Shown piece by piece: positions 1 to 7,710 of a stretch of 11,862 nt of DNA. Location: contig DAOVXW010000007.1 in assembly GCA_030635945.1 (NCBI GenBank), forward strand, positions 1 through 11,862, written 5' to 3'. Position 1 is the first letter of the stretch. Every line of letters starts with the position of its first letter. The translations under genes were made by a program, and so were the position numbers. The DNA is from Dehalococcoidia bacterium. Lineage in GTDB: Bacteria; Chloroflexota; Dehalococcoidia; Dehalococcoidales; G020351185. Below the pieces are notes generated by a model. It searched no databases. It was not told the origin of the DNA and saw only the letters and a program-made list of their open reading frames with translations.

Positions 1-1
1 G

Positions 2-565
2 GAGCACCCCTGCCAGATACTTGCCGACCTGTTCACCATTTATGAGAAAAAAGGGGGGCTTAAGGGTTTAACCCTGGCCTATGTCGGTGACGGTAACAAC
101 ATCGCCAACAGCCTGCTACTGGCAGCCTCACTCGTCGGCTTGAACTTCAGGATTGCTTCGCCTGAAGGCTATAGTGTTGATGAAAAGATACTGAAAACGG
201 CTCGAGGCTATGCTATTGATAGCGGAGCCGAGATAGTTGTAACTGAAAAACCGAACCAGGCGGTTATAAATGCCGATATTATCTACACAGACGTATGGAC
301 AAGTATGGGGCAGGAGGAAGAATCCAAGAAACGACGCAAGATATTTTCCGATTACCAGGTGAACAGCAAGCTCCTTGCCCTGGCCAGAGAAGGCACCATA
401 TTTATGCATCCTTTACCGGCACATCGCGGTGAAGAGGTAGCTGAAGGCGTCCTTGACAGCCCGGCTTCTGTCGTGTTTGATCAGGCTGAGAACAGGATGC
501 ACCTGACAAAAGCACTGCTCGTCTCAATACTGGGCGGCTTGGAGATACCGCTGCCCGGATACTAA
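2..565 (+). CDS. argF: Ornithine carbamoyltransferase, C-terminal part (5' end outside window)
   Basis: This is a partial gene: the frame is open from base 2 and ends at TAA 563-565, giving 187 codons of a protein usually a little over 300 residues long. The enzyme transfers the carbamoyl group of carbamoyl phosphate to ornithine to make citrulline in cytoplasmic arginine synthesis. Visible family motifs are HPCQ (bases 5-16, carbamoyl-phosphate site), VGDGNN (83-100), DVWTSMG with the ornithine-binding SMG loop (SMG at 302-310) and HPLPAHRGEEV (starting at 407). The SMG loop and the AHRGEEV context favour ornithine over aspartate carbamoyltransferase. One odd point is that the usual HCLP catalytic motif reads HPLP here, so the cysteine is replaced by proline. 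Only 10 nt separate it from the next gene, so the two are probably cotranscribed. The N-terminal STRTR phosphate-binding motif lies outside the window and cannot be checked. Confidence 0.93.
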   Translation, partial: EHPCQILADLFTIYEKKGGLKGLTLAYVGDGNNIANSLLLAASLVGLNFRIASPEGYSVDEKILKTARGYAIDSGAEIVVTEKPNQAVINADIIYTDVWTSMGQEEESKKRRKIFSDYQVNSKLLALAREGTIFMHPLPAHRGEEVAEGVLDSPASVVFDQAENRMHLTKALLVSILGGLEIPLPGY

Positions 566-575
566 AGGGGGAGTT

Positions 576-1250
576 ATGAAAGTCTTAAAGGCCATAGTCT
601 ATCATGGTTGGGCATTGATTATAATATCTGCGGTTGCCATCACCGGCTATGTCTATGAATGGCCAATCGCAGTCCTGTCCACCATCATTGGCATTGTTCT
701 CATCATTGGCCTGGTGACTGCCGTAATTGGCGCCAGGGAGAAAGAGCTTGAAAAAGGATCACAGAAACTCAGGCAGATGGCAGGTTATTTTTACCGCCGT
801 TTTATGGGCGATTCTTCCCTGTCTATCTTCGTCATAATAGATAGCCTGTTCAAGGCCGATGATCACAAGCTCTGGGAATGGGCCAGAGCCTGTGATATGT
901 CACAGCGCGTTTTTAACACCTGGTGTTCCGGTTTTACCAGCCGGCTGGAGGTTGACACCAAAACAGGCCGCTTTACAATTTACCTCCGTAGTTACTTGAA
1001 CGAACTGTGGCTTATGACGAACCTCTACTATGAGTTCGTGGAGCAATTCTACGAAATTGCCCAGAAGATAGCTTTGCCGGCAGAAACACTCGAGCAATAC
1101 CACAGGTTTGTCGTTGAATACAACTCCTTCGCCGAGCAGTTCAGGGAACTAATCGGTGAAATGAAGAGGGTTGCCCATACGGAAGTAGAGCCGCCCAGCG
1201 TCAAGCTGGCACATGAGGTATTGACCATCCCTCTCGCCAAAGAAAAATAA
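576..1250 (+). CDS. Unrecognised membrane protein with two N-terminal TM segments
   Basis: I do not recognise this 224-residue protein. It starts at ATG 576 behind a purine-rich Shine-Dalgarno (GGGGGAG at about 567-573), 10 nt after argF. Two hydrophobic stretches at residues about 8-27 and 30-52 form a tight hairpin, so both ends of the protein should lie on the same side, probably the cytoplasm. The remaining ~170 residues look helical and are rich in aromatic residues (YFYRRF near 71-76, WEWARACD at 100-107, LWLMTNLYYEFVEQFYE at 144-160). Three cysteines lie in this part of the window's sequence without a metal-binding spacing. There is no enzyme motif I can name. It sits between arginine synthesis and der, which says little about function. 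It is surely a real gene, given its length, its RBS and the lack of competing frames. Confidence 0.8.
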   Translation: MKVLKAIVYHGWALIIISAVAITGYVYEWPIAVLSTIIGIVLIIGLVTAVIGAREKELEKGSQKLRQMAGYFYRRFMGDSSLSIFVIIDSLFKADDHKLWEWARACDMSQRVFNTWCSGFTSRLEVDTKTGRFTIYLRSYLNELWLMTNLYYEFVEQFYEIAQKIALPAETLEQYHRFVVEYNSFAEQFRELIGEMKRVAHTEVEPPSVKLAHEVLTIPLAKEK

Positions 1251-1277
1251 TATAAATCTACTGTAAATTACCGCATC

Positions 1278-1282
1278 AGGAG
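1278..1282 (+). promoter_or_regulatory. Shine-Dalgarno deciding the TTG start of der
   Basis: AGGAG lies 9 nt before the TTG at 1292, supporting that rare start codon. A second purine run (AGGAAGAG from 1323) lies before an in-frame GTG at 1337, which would shorten Der by 15 residues without touching the first GTPase domain. Confidence 0.55.
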
Positions 1283-1291
1283 AAGATATTT

Positions 1292-2662
1292 TTGAAAACA
1301 GCCCACTATACTAATTCGGGTCAGGAAGAGTCTGAAGTGGAAACGAATGCACCAAAACCGATTGTGGCTATAATCGGCAGACAGAACGTGGGTAAATCTA
1401 CCCTGCTCAATCGCCTGGCGGGCAAACGGCTGGCAATTGTCGCCGACCTGCCGGGGACAACCCGCGACCGTATATTTGCCGATGTCAGCTGGCAGGGAAC
1501 CGGATTCACCCTGGTGGATACCGGCGGCCTTGAATTTAAAGCGGACTCTGATATAACCCAGGCAGTAAATGAGCAGGTAAAAACCGCCATAATTGATGCC
1601 GATGTAATTATCTTTCTTATCGATGTAAAGGACGGGATTACCTCCACCGACTTGGAGATTGCAGACCTGCTGCGCACATCTCAAAAACCACTTCTACTAG
1701 TGGCTAACAAGGCGGATAACGACCGCCTGGAAAGCGAATCGGTGGAGTTCTTCACCCTGGGGCTTGGCGAGCCACTGCCAATCAGCGCTTACCATGGGCG
1801 GGGGACTAACGAACTGCTGGATAAAATATCCCTGTTGCTACCGGCAGTGCCTCCGGCAACAACCAAACCTGATATTATGAAGCTGGCTATTGTCGGTCGG
1901 CCCAATGTGGGCAAGTCAATGCTGCTTAATGCCCTTGCCGGTGGAGAGAGGGCTATTGTCAGCCATATACCCGGCACCACCCGCGATGCCATAGACACGA
2001 AACTTGACTTTAACGAACAAGGGGTGTTATTTATTGATACGGCTGGTATTAGGCGGCGGGGACGTATAGAAACCGGGATTGAGCGTTACAGCGTGTTCCG
2101 TACTCTTAAGGCAATAGACCGCGCCGATATAACTTTATTGCTGCTGGATGCTACCGAGTTGGTTACAGCTCAGGACATGCACATCGCCGGTTATATTCAG
2201 CAAGCGTCAAAGGGAGTTATATTGCTGGTTAATAAATGGGATATATCTGAAGGTTTAACAAAAGAAGAGTGCACCAAATATATAAAAAGCAAGTTTAAAT
2301 TTATGCCTTATGCGCCATTGCTGTTTATCTCGGCAAAGCTGGGGCAAGGGTTAGATAAGGTTATAAAACAGGCGTTTGGTGTATATCAGGAGCGATTTAA
2401 ACGCATACCTACCGCCGAAGTTAATAGTGTTATCCAACAGGCGGTATCCACTCACAACCCGCCACAAAAGTTCAATAGACGGCTGAAGCTCCTGTATGCC
2501 ACCCAGGCTGATGTAAATCCGCCGACTTTTGTCTTCTTTATTAATGATACCCATCTTATGCACTTCTCTTTCCAGCGTTATCTTGAAAACAGCCTTCGCC
2601 GGGCTTTTGGCTTTGAAGGCACGCCGCTGCAGTTGGTATTTAAAACCAGGGGTGAAAAATGA
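1292..2662 (+). CDS. der: GTPase Der (EngA), tandem GTPase for 50S ribosome assembly
   Basis: Der is an essential cytoplasmic GTPase with two consecutive G domains, which assists late maturation of the 50S ribosomal subunit. The protein has 456 residues, within the family range (about 435-490). G domain 1 shows the P-loop GRQNVGKST (29-37), PGTTRDR (54-60), DTGG (76-79) and NKAD (139-142). G domain 2 shows GRPNVGKS (202-209), PGTTRDA (227-233), DTAGIRRRG (249-257) and NKWD (314-317). A C-terminal KH-like domain follows from about 355 to 450, ending in the family-typical FEGTPLQLVFK. The start is TTG 1292 with AGGAG 9 nt upstream; GTG 1337 is a possible alternative. The stop codon overlaps the plsY start by 4 nt (ATGA), indicating translational coupling. 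The first P-loop has Gln where most Der proteins have Pro (GRPNVGKS), a substitution I associate with Dehalococcoidia-type sequences. Confidence 0.97.
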   Translation: MKTAHYTNSGQEESEVETNAPKPIVAIIGRQNVGKSTLLNRLAGKRLAIVADLPGTTRDRIFADVSWQGTGFTLVDTGGLEFKADSDITQAVNEQVKTAIIDADVIIFLIDVKDGITSTDLEIADLLRTSQKPLLLVANKADNDRLESESVEFFTLGLGEPLPISAYHGRGTNELLDKISLLLPAVPPATTKPDIMKLAIVGRPNVGKSMLLNALAGGERAIVSHIPGTTRDAIDTKLDFNEQGVLFIDTAGIRRRGRIETGIERYSVFRTLKAIDRADITLLLLDATELVTAQDMHIAGYIQQASKGVILLVNKWDISEGLTKEECTKYIKSKFKFMPYAPLLFISAKLGQGLDKVIKQAFGVYQERFKRIPTAEVNSVIQQAVSTHNPPQKFNRRLKLLYATQADVNPPTFVFFINDTHLMHFSFQRYLENSLRRAFGFEGTPLQLVFKTRGEK

Positions 2663-3303
2663 TAATCGCCAAGTTTATCCTGGTAATCGTTATCGGTTAT
2701 CTTTTAGGCTCTATTCCATTCGGATTGATAATAAGCAGGCGAAAAGCCAAGATTGATATCAGGAATTACGGTAGCGGCAGGATTGGAGGCACCAACGTCC
2801 TGAGAACGCTGGGTCGTAAAGCCTTTCTCATGGTAGCCGGCCTGGATATAGCAAAAGGAGCTCTGGCGGTAGTTGTTGCCGGTCTTATAATCGGCAATGA
2901 CTATATTATAATAGGCAACTCCGGACTGGGCTTACTTTCCCAGGTTCTTGCCGGTTTAGCCGCCGTCGTCGGGCACATATGGCCGGTTTTTCTTAAATTC
3001 AAAGGAGGCAGGGGGGTAGCTACCTTCATCGGTGGCTTGATTGCCCTCTTCCCAATAGCTGGGTTGCTGGGTGGCGAGGCCGTAATTATAGGTGCCGGCT
3101 TAAGTGGCTTTGCTTCTTTAGGCTCAATTATCGGAGTGGTAGGCGTCTTTGCAGTATTGATACCGCTTACCATTATTTACAATCTACCTATTGAATATCT
3201 CGGTTATGCCCTTATTGGCACTTTGCTTATTATATTTGTCCACCGGGATAACATCAAAAGATTACTATCTGGCGATGAACGCAAACTCAACCAGAAAGCT
3301 TAG
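2659..3303 (+). CDS. plsY: Acyl-phosphate:glycerol-3-phosphate acyltransferase PlsY
   Basis: PlsY is an integral membrane enzyme that transfers an acyl chain from acyl phosphate to the sn-1 position of glycerol-3-phosphate, making lysophosphatidic acid. This is the first committed step of phospholipid synthesis in most bacteria. The 214-residue protein is very hydrophobic with several TM segments and opens with the typical GYLLGSIPFGLI (13-24). Its three conserved cytoplasmic motifs are present: GSGRIGGTN (38-46), GHIWPVFLKFKGGRGVAT (105-122) and the C-terminal FVHRDNIKRLLSGDE (193-207). The family form of the first motif is usually GSGNxGATN, so Asn is Arg and Ala is Gly here. The ATG lies within the der stop (ATGA at 2659-2662), so translation is probably coupled. 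gpsA follows 72 nt downstream and supplies the acceptor substrate. Confidence 0.95.
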   Translation: MIIAKFILVIVIGYLLGSIPFGLIISRRKAKIDIRNYGSGRIGGTNVLRTLGRKAFLMVAGLDIAKGALAVVVAGLIIGNDYIIIGNSGLGLLSQVLAGLAAVVGHIWPVFLKFKGGRGVATFIGGLIALFPIAGLLGGEAVIIGAGLSGFASLGSIIGVVGVFAVLIPLTIIYNLPIEYLGYALIGTLLIIFVHRDNIKRLLSGDERKLNQKA

Positions 3304-3375
3304 TGTCCGACTCAATCAATATCAGATCAAAGCTTAAGACTCCCGGTATTCCAGCTGGAAACACAGGTTAAATAT

Positions 3376-4434
3376 ATGCCCAAGATTGCTGTAATCGGTA
3401 CCACTACATGGGGAATAACCCTGGCAATTGTTCTGGCAAACAAGGGCCTTAATGTCAGTTTATGGGCGCGGACTGAGGAAGAAGCCATCAGGTTAAGGGA
3501 AAGGGGGCCAGACTCTCACCGCCTGCCTCATGTTACATTCCCACCGCAACTATCGGTCACCAGTTCCCCGAAAAAGGCTTTATCCCGCGCCGCCGCTGTT
3601 ATCCTTGCCGTGCCATCACAGACTATACGTCAAAATTTAAAAATAATAAAAGAATATCTTAAAGAATCAACGCTTATTGTAAACGCCGCTAAAGGTTTGG
3701 AGACCAGCAGTAACAAGCGTATGTCACAGGTAATCGCTGAAGAAATACCACCCGGCTATCGCTCTAATATCTGTATTCTTTCCGGTCCCAATCTATTCCG
3801 TGAGATACTGCTGGGTCTACCGGCATCAACAGTGCTGGCAGCAGAAGATAATACCATAGCTATAAAGGCCCAGAAACTGCTAACCGCACCCAATTTTTCA
3901 ATTTATACAAATAATGACATCATCGGGGTAGAGATGGGCGGAGCCCTGAAGAACGTAATCGCCATTGGCGCCGGCATGATTGATGGGCTGGGCTACGGTG
4001 ACAATGCCAAAGCCGCCTTCATCACACGGGGCTTAACGGAAATGGCAGCTCTCAGCGTTGCTCTGGGTTCCAACCCGCTTACCCTCTCCGGATTATCCGG
4101 CCTCGGTGATTTAATAGCTACCTGCGCCAGCCCACTGAGCCGTAACCATTATGTTGGGGTGGAATTGTCAAAAGGGCATAATCTTAAAAACATTCTGGCC
4201 TCAATGCGCGATGTAGCCGAAGGAGTAAGCACCACTGCCGCCGTCTGGGATATGGCCCAACGCCTGAAACTGGAAATGCCGATCACGGAAAAAATGTATC
4301 ACATCCTCTACAACAGCGCCGATACCCGCCAGACAATAACCGCACTTCTGGGAGCCAAGGGAAGGCACGAATTATCGGGGCGTAGGTGGAGGCTTTTTTC
4401 TTTCTTCAAGCGTCGTAGGCGTGCCAAAGTCTAA
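3376..4434 (+). CDS. gpsA: NAD(P)-dependent glycerol-3-phosphate dehydrogenase
   Basis: GpsA reduces dihydroxyacetone phosphate to sn-glycerol-3-phosphate in the cytoplasm; the product feeds PlsY, encoded just upstream. The protein has 352 residues. An N-terminal Rossmann fold starts with KIAVIGTTTWG (3-13), where the classic GAGSWG loop is changed to GTTTWG. Further landmarks are LAVPSQ (77-82), NAAKGLE (103-109), SGPNLFREI (136-144), GVEMGGALKNVIAIGAG (184-200, with the expected catalytic Lys192) and the substrate-binding LGDLIATCASPLSRNH (243-258). The ATG gives an N-terminus matching the family, but the ribosome-binding site is weak (only CAGG at 3364-3367). The C-terminus carries an unusually basic tail, RRWRLFSFFKRRRRAKV (336-352), beyond the usual domain end. 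No terminator is evident before the convergent dnaJ, 28 nt away. Confidence 0.95.
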   Translation: MPKIAVIGTTTWGITLAIVLANKGLNVSLWARTEEEAIRLRERGPDSHRLPHVTFPPQLSVTSSPKKALSRAAAVILAVPSQTIRQNLKIIKEYLKESTLIVNAAKGLETSSNKRMSQVIAEEIPPGYRSNICILSGPNLFREILLGLPASTVLAAEDNTIAIKAQKLLTAPNFSIYTNNDIIGVEMGGALKNVIAIGAGMIDGLGYGDNAKAAFITRGLTEMAALSVALGSNPLTLSGLSGLGDLIATCASPLSRNHYVGVELSKGHNLKNILASMRDVAEGVSTTAAVWDMAQRLKLEMPITEKMYHILYNSADTRQTITALLGAKGRHELSGRRWRLFSFFKRRRRAKV

Positions 4435-4462
4435 TAGCCGCTTGTTTAACCGAATATTTTCC

Positions 4463-5536
4463 CTATTTATCCGAAGTGAAACTTTCAGCCAGCTCCTGAA
4501 ATAGCTTTCGTTGCTTTTTGTTCAGTTTCTCCGGAGTTTCCAGCAGCAGTTTAACCAGCTGGGCACCTTTTCCATGACGACGGAGATAAGGTATGCCCTT
4601 ACCCTTGAGATGAAAGACCTTTCCCGCCTGGCTGCCAGCTGGTATTTTTATTTTTTCTTTACCATAAAGGGTAGGTACTTCTAATTCAGTGCCAAGAGCC
4701 GCCTGGGCAAAGTTAACCGGCAAATCGTAGAGAACATCATTCCCATCCCTGCGGAAGAGTTTATGCGGTAAAACGTTCATCGCCACATAAAGGTCACCCG
4801 GTGGGCCGCCTCTCTCGCCAATATCGCCCTGTCCGCTGAGCCGTATTTCATTATTACCATCAACACCAGCCGGTATTTCCAGGGCTATTTCCTGCTCTTT
4901 CTTCTCCCGGCTGGTTCCCCGGCATTTATTGCAGGGGTCTGTGATCACTTTGCCTTCGCCAAGACAATGAGAGCAGGTGGCAACATTGTTGAAACGGCCA
5001 AACAATCCCTGTTGAACCCTGTTAATTCTTCCGATACCATTACAGGTAGGGCATTTCTCTGGCTGACTACCCGGCTTTGCGCCGCTCCCCTGGCAGCTGG
5101 TGCACCTCTCGATGCGTTTTATTTTTACATCTTTTTTGCAACCGAGTGCCGCCTCTTCAAAGGTGATTGTTATCTTGTAATGTAAATCAGTCCCCCGCCT
5201 TTGCCTTTGCCGCGTATTACTTGCCGCACCGCTGAAGAAGTCGTAGAAGTCCTCGAAGATGCTGCCTACTCCGCCGAAGCCAAAGCCTTCAAAACCGCGG
5301 CCGGAGAATCCATCAATTCCGGCATGACCAAAGCGGTCGTATGAAGTGCGCTTCTCGGTATCGGCAAGAACCTGGTAGGCTTCGTTTATCTCCTTGAATT
5401 TTTCTTCGGCGCCGTCATTATGGTTATGATCCGGGTGGCACTGGAAAGCCAGCTTACGAAAAGCCTTCTTTATATCCCCGGCACTGGCGTTTTTTCCAAC
5501 GCCGAGTACTTCATAATAGTCTTTCTTTTGAGCCAT
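4463..5536 (-). CDS. dnaJ: Chaperone protein DnaJ (type I Hsp40)
   Basis: DnaJ is the Hsp40 co-chaperone that delivers unfolded substrates to DnaK and stimulates its ATPase. The 357-residue protein has all type I parts: a J domain (about 4-72) with the invariant HPD at 34-36, and a short Gly/Phe region (about 76-104). Four zinc-finger CxxC pairs follow at 145-148 (CTSC), 162-165 (CPTC), 188-191 (CSHC) and 202-205 (CNKC), then the C-terminal substrate-binding domains. The fourth zinc motif reads CNKCRGTS, lacking the last glycine of CxxCxGxG. I chose ATG 5536 ([12 protein letters not shown]) over an in-frame extension reaching 5620, because the extension has no family similarity and runs into a palindrome. 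GAGGT at 5549-5553 is the likely ribosome-binding site, with a long 12-nt spacer. It lies 219 nt after dnaK, a large gap containing two hairpins. Confidence 0.95.
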   Translation of the reverse strand: MAQKKDYYEVLGVGKNASAGDIKKAFRKLAFQCHPDHNHNDGAEEKFKEINEAYQVLADTEKRTSYDRFGHAGIDGFSGRGFEGFGFGGVGSIFEDFYDFFSGAASNTRQRQRRGTDLHYKITITFEEAALGCKKDVKIKRIERCTSCQGSGAKPGSQPEKCPTCNGIGRINRVQQGLFGRFNNVATCSHCLGEGKVITDPCNKCRGTSREKKEQEIALEIPAGVDGNNEIRLSGQGDIGERGGPPGDLYVAMNVLPHKLFRRDGNDVLYDLPVNFAQAALGTELEVPTLYGKEKIKIPAGSQAGKVFHLKGKGIPYLRRHGKGAQLVKLLLETPEKLNKKQRKLFQELAESFTSDK

Positions 5537-5544
5537 ACTAGTTT

Positions 5545-5623
5545 TTTTACCTCGCCCCTGTATCCCTTTTCTTAATAGTGACGGGTGGGAATTTGGCTTG
5601 GAGGGACAATGTCCCTCCAAGCC
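5545..5623. repeat. Possible short dispersed intergenic element containing a perfect palindrome
   Basis: Bases 5595-5623 form a perfect 29-nt palindrome with 14-nt arms around one central base (arm GGCTTGGAGGGACA). It would fold in RNA as a 13-bp stem with a 3-nt loop. Neither side is followed by a T-tract, so it is not a standard terminator. The flank up to dnaJ (5545-5594) is a run of C-rich and G-rich blocks that reads as non-coding. The combination looks like a small repeated palindromic element of the kind dispersed between genes. No second copy is in this window, so the repeat status is inference. Confidence 0.45.
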
Positions 5624-5709
5624 TCCCTTTACCCATATACTTTATCTACATATTAATATATTCAGTTCTCGCCTCTCTTTGGCTTTTTTTATTAAATCCC
5701 TGCATATAA

Positions 5710-5743
5710 AGGAAGGGGGTGGTTTAAAGATTGCCCCCTTCCT
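5710..5743 (-). terminator. Terminator-like hairpin downstream of dnaK
   Basis: Arms 5710-5719 and 5734-5743 are exact inverted repeats (AGGAAGGGGG / CCCCCTTCCT) around a 14-nt loop. Read on the minus strand, the stem begins 12 nt after the dnaK stop and is followed by TTTATAT. This resembles an intrinsic terminator with a short, imperfect U-tract, so partial termination or 3'-end stabilisation of the hrcA-grpE-dnaK message is likely. The loop is longer than usual for a strong terminator. Confidence 0.5.
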
Positions 5744-5755
5744 GGTATTTAACGG

Positions 5756-7672
5756 CTATACTTCTCTGAACTCACCTTCTACTGTGCCTTCGTCTTCTTT
5801 GCCGGGTGGGGTTTCACCGCCCTCAGGCGGGGCTTCGCCATCCGGGGGTGCTTCGCCGCCCGGGGGTGGCTGCTGTCCATAAACAGCGCTGCCTACTTTC
5901 TGCATCGCTTCCGACAGAGTCTGCATCGCCTGCTTGATAGCTTCAACATCGCTGCCCTGCAGTGTGGAGCGTACTTCTTTAACCTTCTCCTCAAGTTCTT
6001 TGTTCAGGTCTTCAGGTATCTTGTCTTTCTGTTCACGTAGTGTCTTTTCTGCAGTATAAGCCATCGTATCGGCCGTATTTTTGGTCTCCACTTGTTCACG
6101 ACGCTTACTATCTTCGGCGGCATGTGATTCGGCATCCTTCTGCATCTTTTCCACTTCGCTCTTGTCCAATCCGCTGGAGGCGGTAATCGTTATCTTCTGT
6201 TCTTTGCCGCTACCTTTATCCACTGCTTTGACGCTCAAAATGCCGTTGGCATCTATATCAAAGCTGACTTCAATCTGGGGTAGTCCCCTGGGTGACGGCA
6301 GTATGCCATCAAGCATAAACCGTCCCAGTGTCCGGTTATCGCCCGCCATAGGTCTCTCTCCCTGCATCACATGAACATCAACACTGGGCTGATTATCAGC
6401 CGCCGTACTGAATATCTGCGTTTTTGAAGTCGGGATGGTCGTATTGCGGTTGATAAGCGCCGTCATAACTCCACCCAGGGTTTCAATACCCAGCGTAAGC
6501 GGGGTAACATCAAGCAGCAGGACATCCTTAACCTCTCCTTTTAATACACCAGCCTGTATGGCGGCGCCTATGGCTACCACTTCATCCGGGTTCACTCCCT
6601 TATGAGATTCCTTGCCGAAAAACTCTTTTACTTTTTCCTGTACCAGCGGCATCCTCGTCTGCCCGCCGACCAGAACTACTTCATCAATTTTAGCCGCCGC
6701 CTTGCCGGCATCTGTCAGTGCCTGCTTGCACGGACCCAGCGTTTTTTCGACGAGGTCCATCACCAGCTGCTCCAGCTTAGCCCTGGTAAGCGTTATATTG
6801 AGATGCTTGGGGCCACTGGCATCGGCGGTGACGAATGGCAGATTGACATCCGTCTGCTGGGTGGTGGATAGTTCGCATTTCGCCTTTTCGGCAGCTTCTT
6901 TAAGTCTCTGAAGAGCCATCTTGTCCTGTCGTAAATCTATTCCCTGGTCTTTCTTGAACTCGTCAACAAGCCAGTCCATAACCCTCTGGTCAAAATCATC
7001 ACCACCCAAGTGGGTATCACCATTGGTAGACTTGACCTGGAAGGTTCCCTCGCCTAATTCCAGGATGGATATATCAAAGGTACCACCACCCAGATCATAA
7101 ACGGCAATGGTCTCGTCTTTTTTCTTATCCAGCCCGTATGCCAGCGAAGCGGCCGTCGGCTCGTTTATTATCCTCAAAACCTCAAGTCCGGCTATCTTGC
7201 CGGCATCTTTGGTTGCCTGTCGCTGGCTATCGTTGAAATAAGCCGGCACCGTTATAACGGCTTCGGTAACCTTCTCACCGAGGTATGCTTCGGCATCCGA
7301 CTTCAGCTTTTGCAAAATCATCGCCGATATTTCCTGCGGAGAATAGGCTTTGTCACCCATCTGAACATGAGTATCGTTATTATCCGCTTTTACCAGCTTA
7401 TAAGGCAGTAGTTTTTTATCTTTCTCTACCGCAGGTTCATCAAATTTACGCCCCATCAGCCTCTTTATACTGAATATCGTATTATCCGGATTTGTAATCG
7501 CCTGGCGTTTGGCTATCTGCCCAACCAGACGCTCCCCGTTCTTGCTTATGGCCACTACCGATGGTGTAATGCGGTTGCCTTCGGCGTTAGGTATAACCGT
7601 AGGCTCCCCTGCCTCCATCACCGCCACCACCGAAAAGGTAGTACCCAGATCAATTCCAATTACTTTTGCCAT
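5756..7672 (-). CDS. dnaK: Chaperone protein DnaK (Hsp70)
   Basis: DnaK is the ATP-driven cytoplasmic Hsp70 that binds exposed hydrophobic segments of client proteins, working with DnaJ and GrpE. Its 638 residues match the family length. The nucleotide-binding domain (about 1-380) shows [10 protein letters not shown] (5-14), [12 protein letters not shown] (191-202, with the conserved threonine at 198) and [10 protein letters not shown] (333-342). The interdomain linker is [10 protein letters not shown] (383-392), followed by the beta substrate-binding domain and a helical lid to about residue 597. The tail, residues 600-638, is unusual: it is rich in Pro, Gly and Glu, with repeated GEAPP-like units, before a family-like acidic ending (EGEFREV). 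The start is ATG 7672 with AAGGAGGA at 7682-7689, 9 nt away. It lies 38 nt after grpE in the CIRCE-controlled operon. Confidence 0.98.
   Translation of the reverse strand: MAKVIGIDLGTTFSVVAVMEAGEPTVIPNAEGNRITPSVVAISKNGERLVGQIAKRQAITNPDNTIFSIKRLMGRKFDEPAVEKDKKLLPYKLVKADNNDTHVQMGDKAYSPQEISAMILQKLKSDAEAYLGEKVTEAVITVPAYFNDSQRQATKDAGKIAGLEVLRIINEPTAASLAYGLDKKKDETIAVYDLGGGTFDISILELGEGTFQVKSTNGDTHLGGDDFDQRVMDWLVDEFKKDQGIDLRQDKMALQRLKEAAEKAKCELSTTQQTDVNLPFVTADASGPKHLNITLTRAKLEQLVMDLVEKTLGPCKQALTDAGKAAAKIDEVVLVGGQTRMPLVQEKVKEFFGKESHKGVNPDEVVAIGAAIQAGVLKGEVKDVLLLDVTPLTLGIETLGGVMTALINRNTTIPTSKTQIFSTAADNQPSVDVHVMQGERPMAGDNRTLGRFMLDGILPSPRGLPQIEVSFDIDANGILSVKAVDKGSGKEQKITITASSGLDKSEVEKMQKDAESHAAEDSKRREQVETKNTADTMAYTAEKTLREQKDKIPEDLNKELEEKVKEVRSTLQGSDVEAIKQAMQTLSEAMQKVGSAVYGQQPPPGGEAPPDGEAPPEGGETPPGKEDEGTVEGEFREV
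5805..5876 (-). repeat. Imperfect tandem repeat encoding the Pro/Gly tail of DnaK
   Basis: The codons for DnaK residues about 599-623 are a degenerate in-frame repeat of 18-21 nt, yielding [20 protein letters not shown] and PPGKED in succession. On the plus strand the blocks read as GGGGCTTCGCC-like units. Such repeats can expand or contract by slippage without breaking the frame. Confidence 0.6.
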
Positions 7673-7710
7673 GTTTTGTTTTCCTCCTTAGTTAGATGGT
7701 ATAAAGTTTT

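Noticed and set aside
4435..4462. Bidirectional terminator between convergent gpsA and dnaJ
   Set aside because: The 28-nt gap shows no inverted repeat with a T-tract; termination presumably occurs inside the opposing genes or by Rho.
5537..5620. N-terminal extension of dnaJ to an upstream in-frame start at 5620
   Set aside because: The extra 28 residues have no family similarity and cover the palindrome; the J domain begins properly at ATG 5536 with a usable ribosome-binding site.
5624..5700. Separate minus-strand dnaJ promoter in the AT-rich part of the gap
   Set aside because: Several TATATT-like hexamers occur, but none has a recognisable -35 box at 16-18 bp.
6602..6911. Plus-strand open frames inside dnaK
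   Set aside because: They are antisense to well-conserved dnaK codons and have no family similarity or ribosome-binding site.
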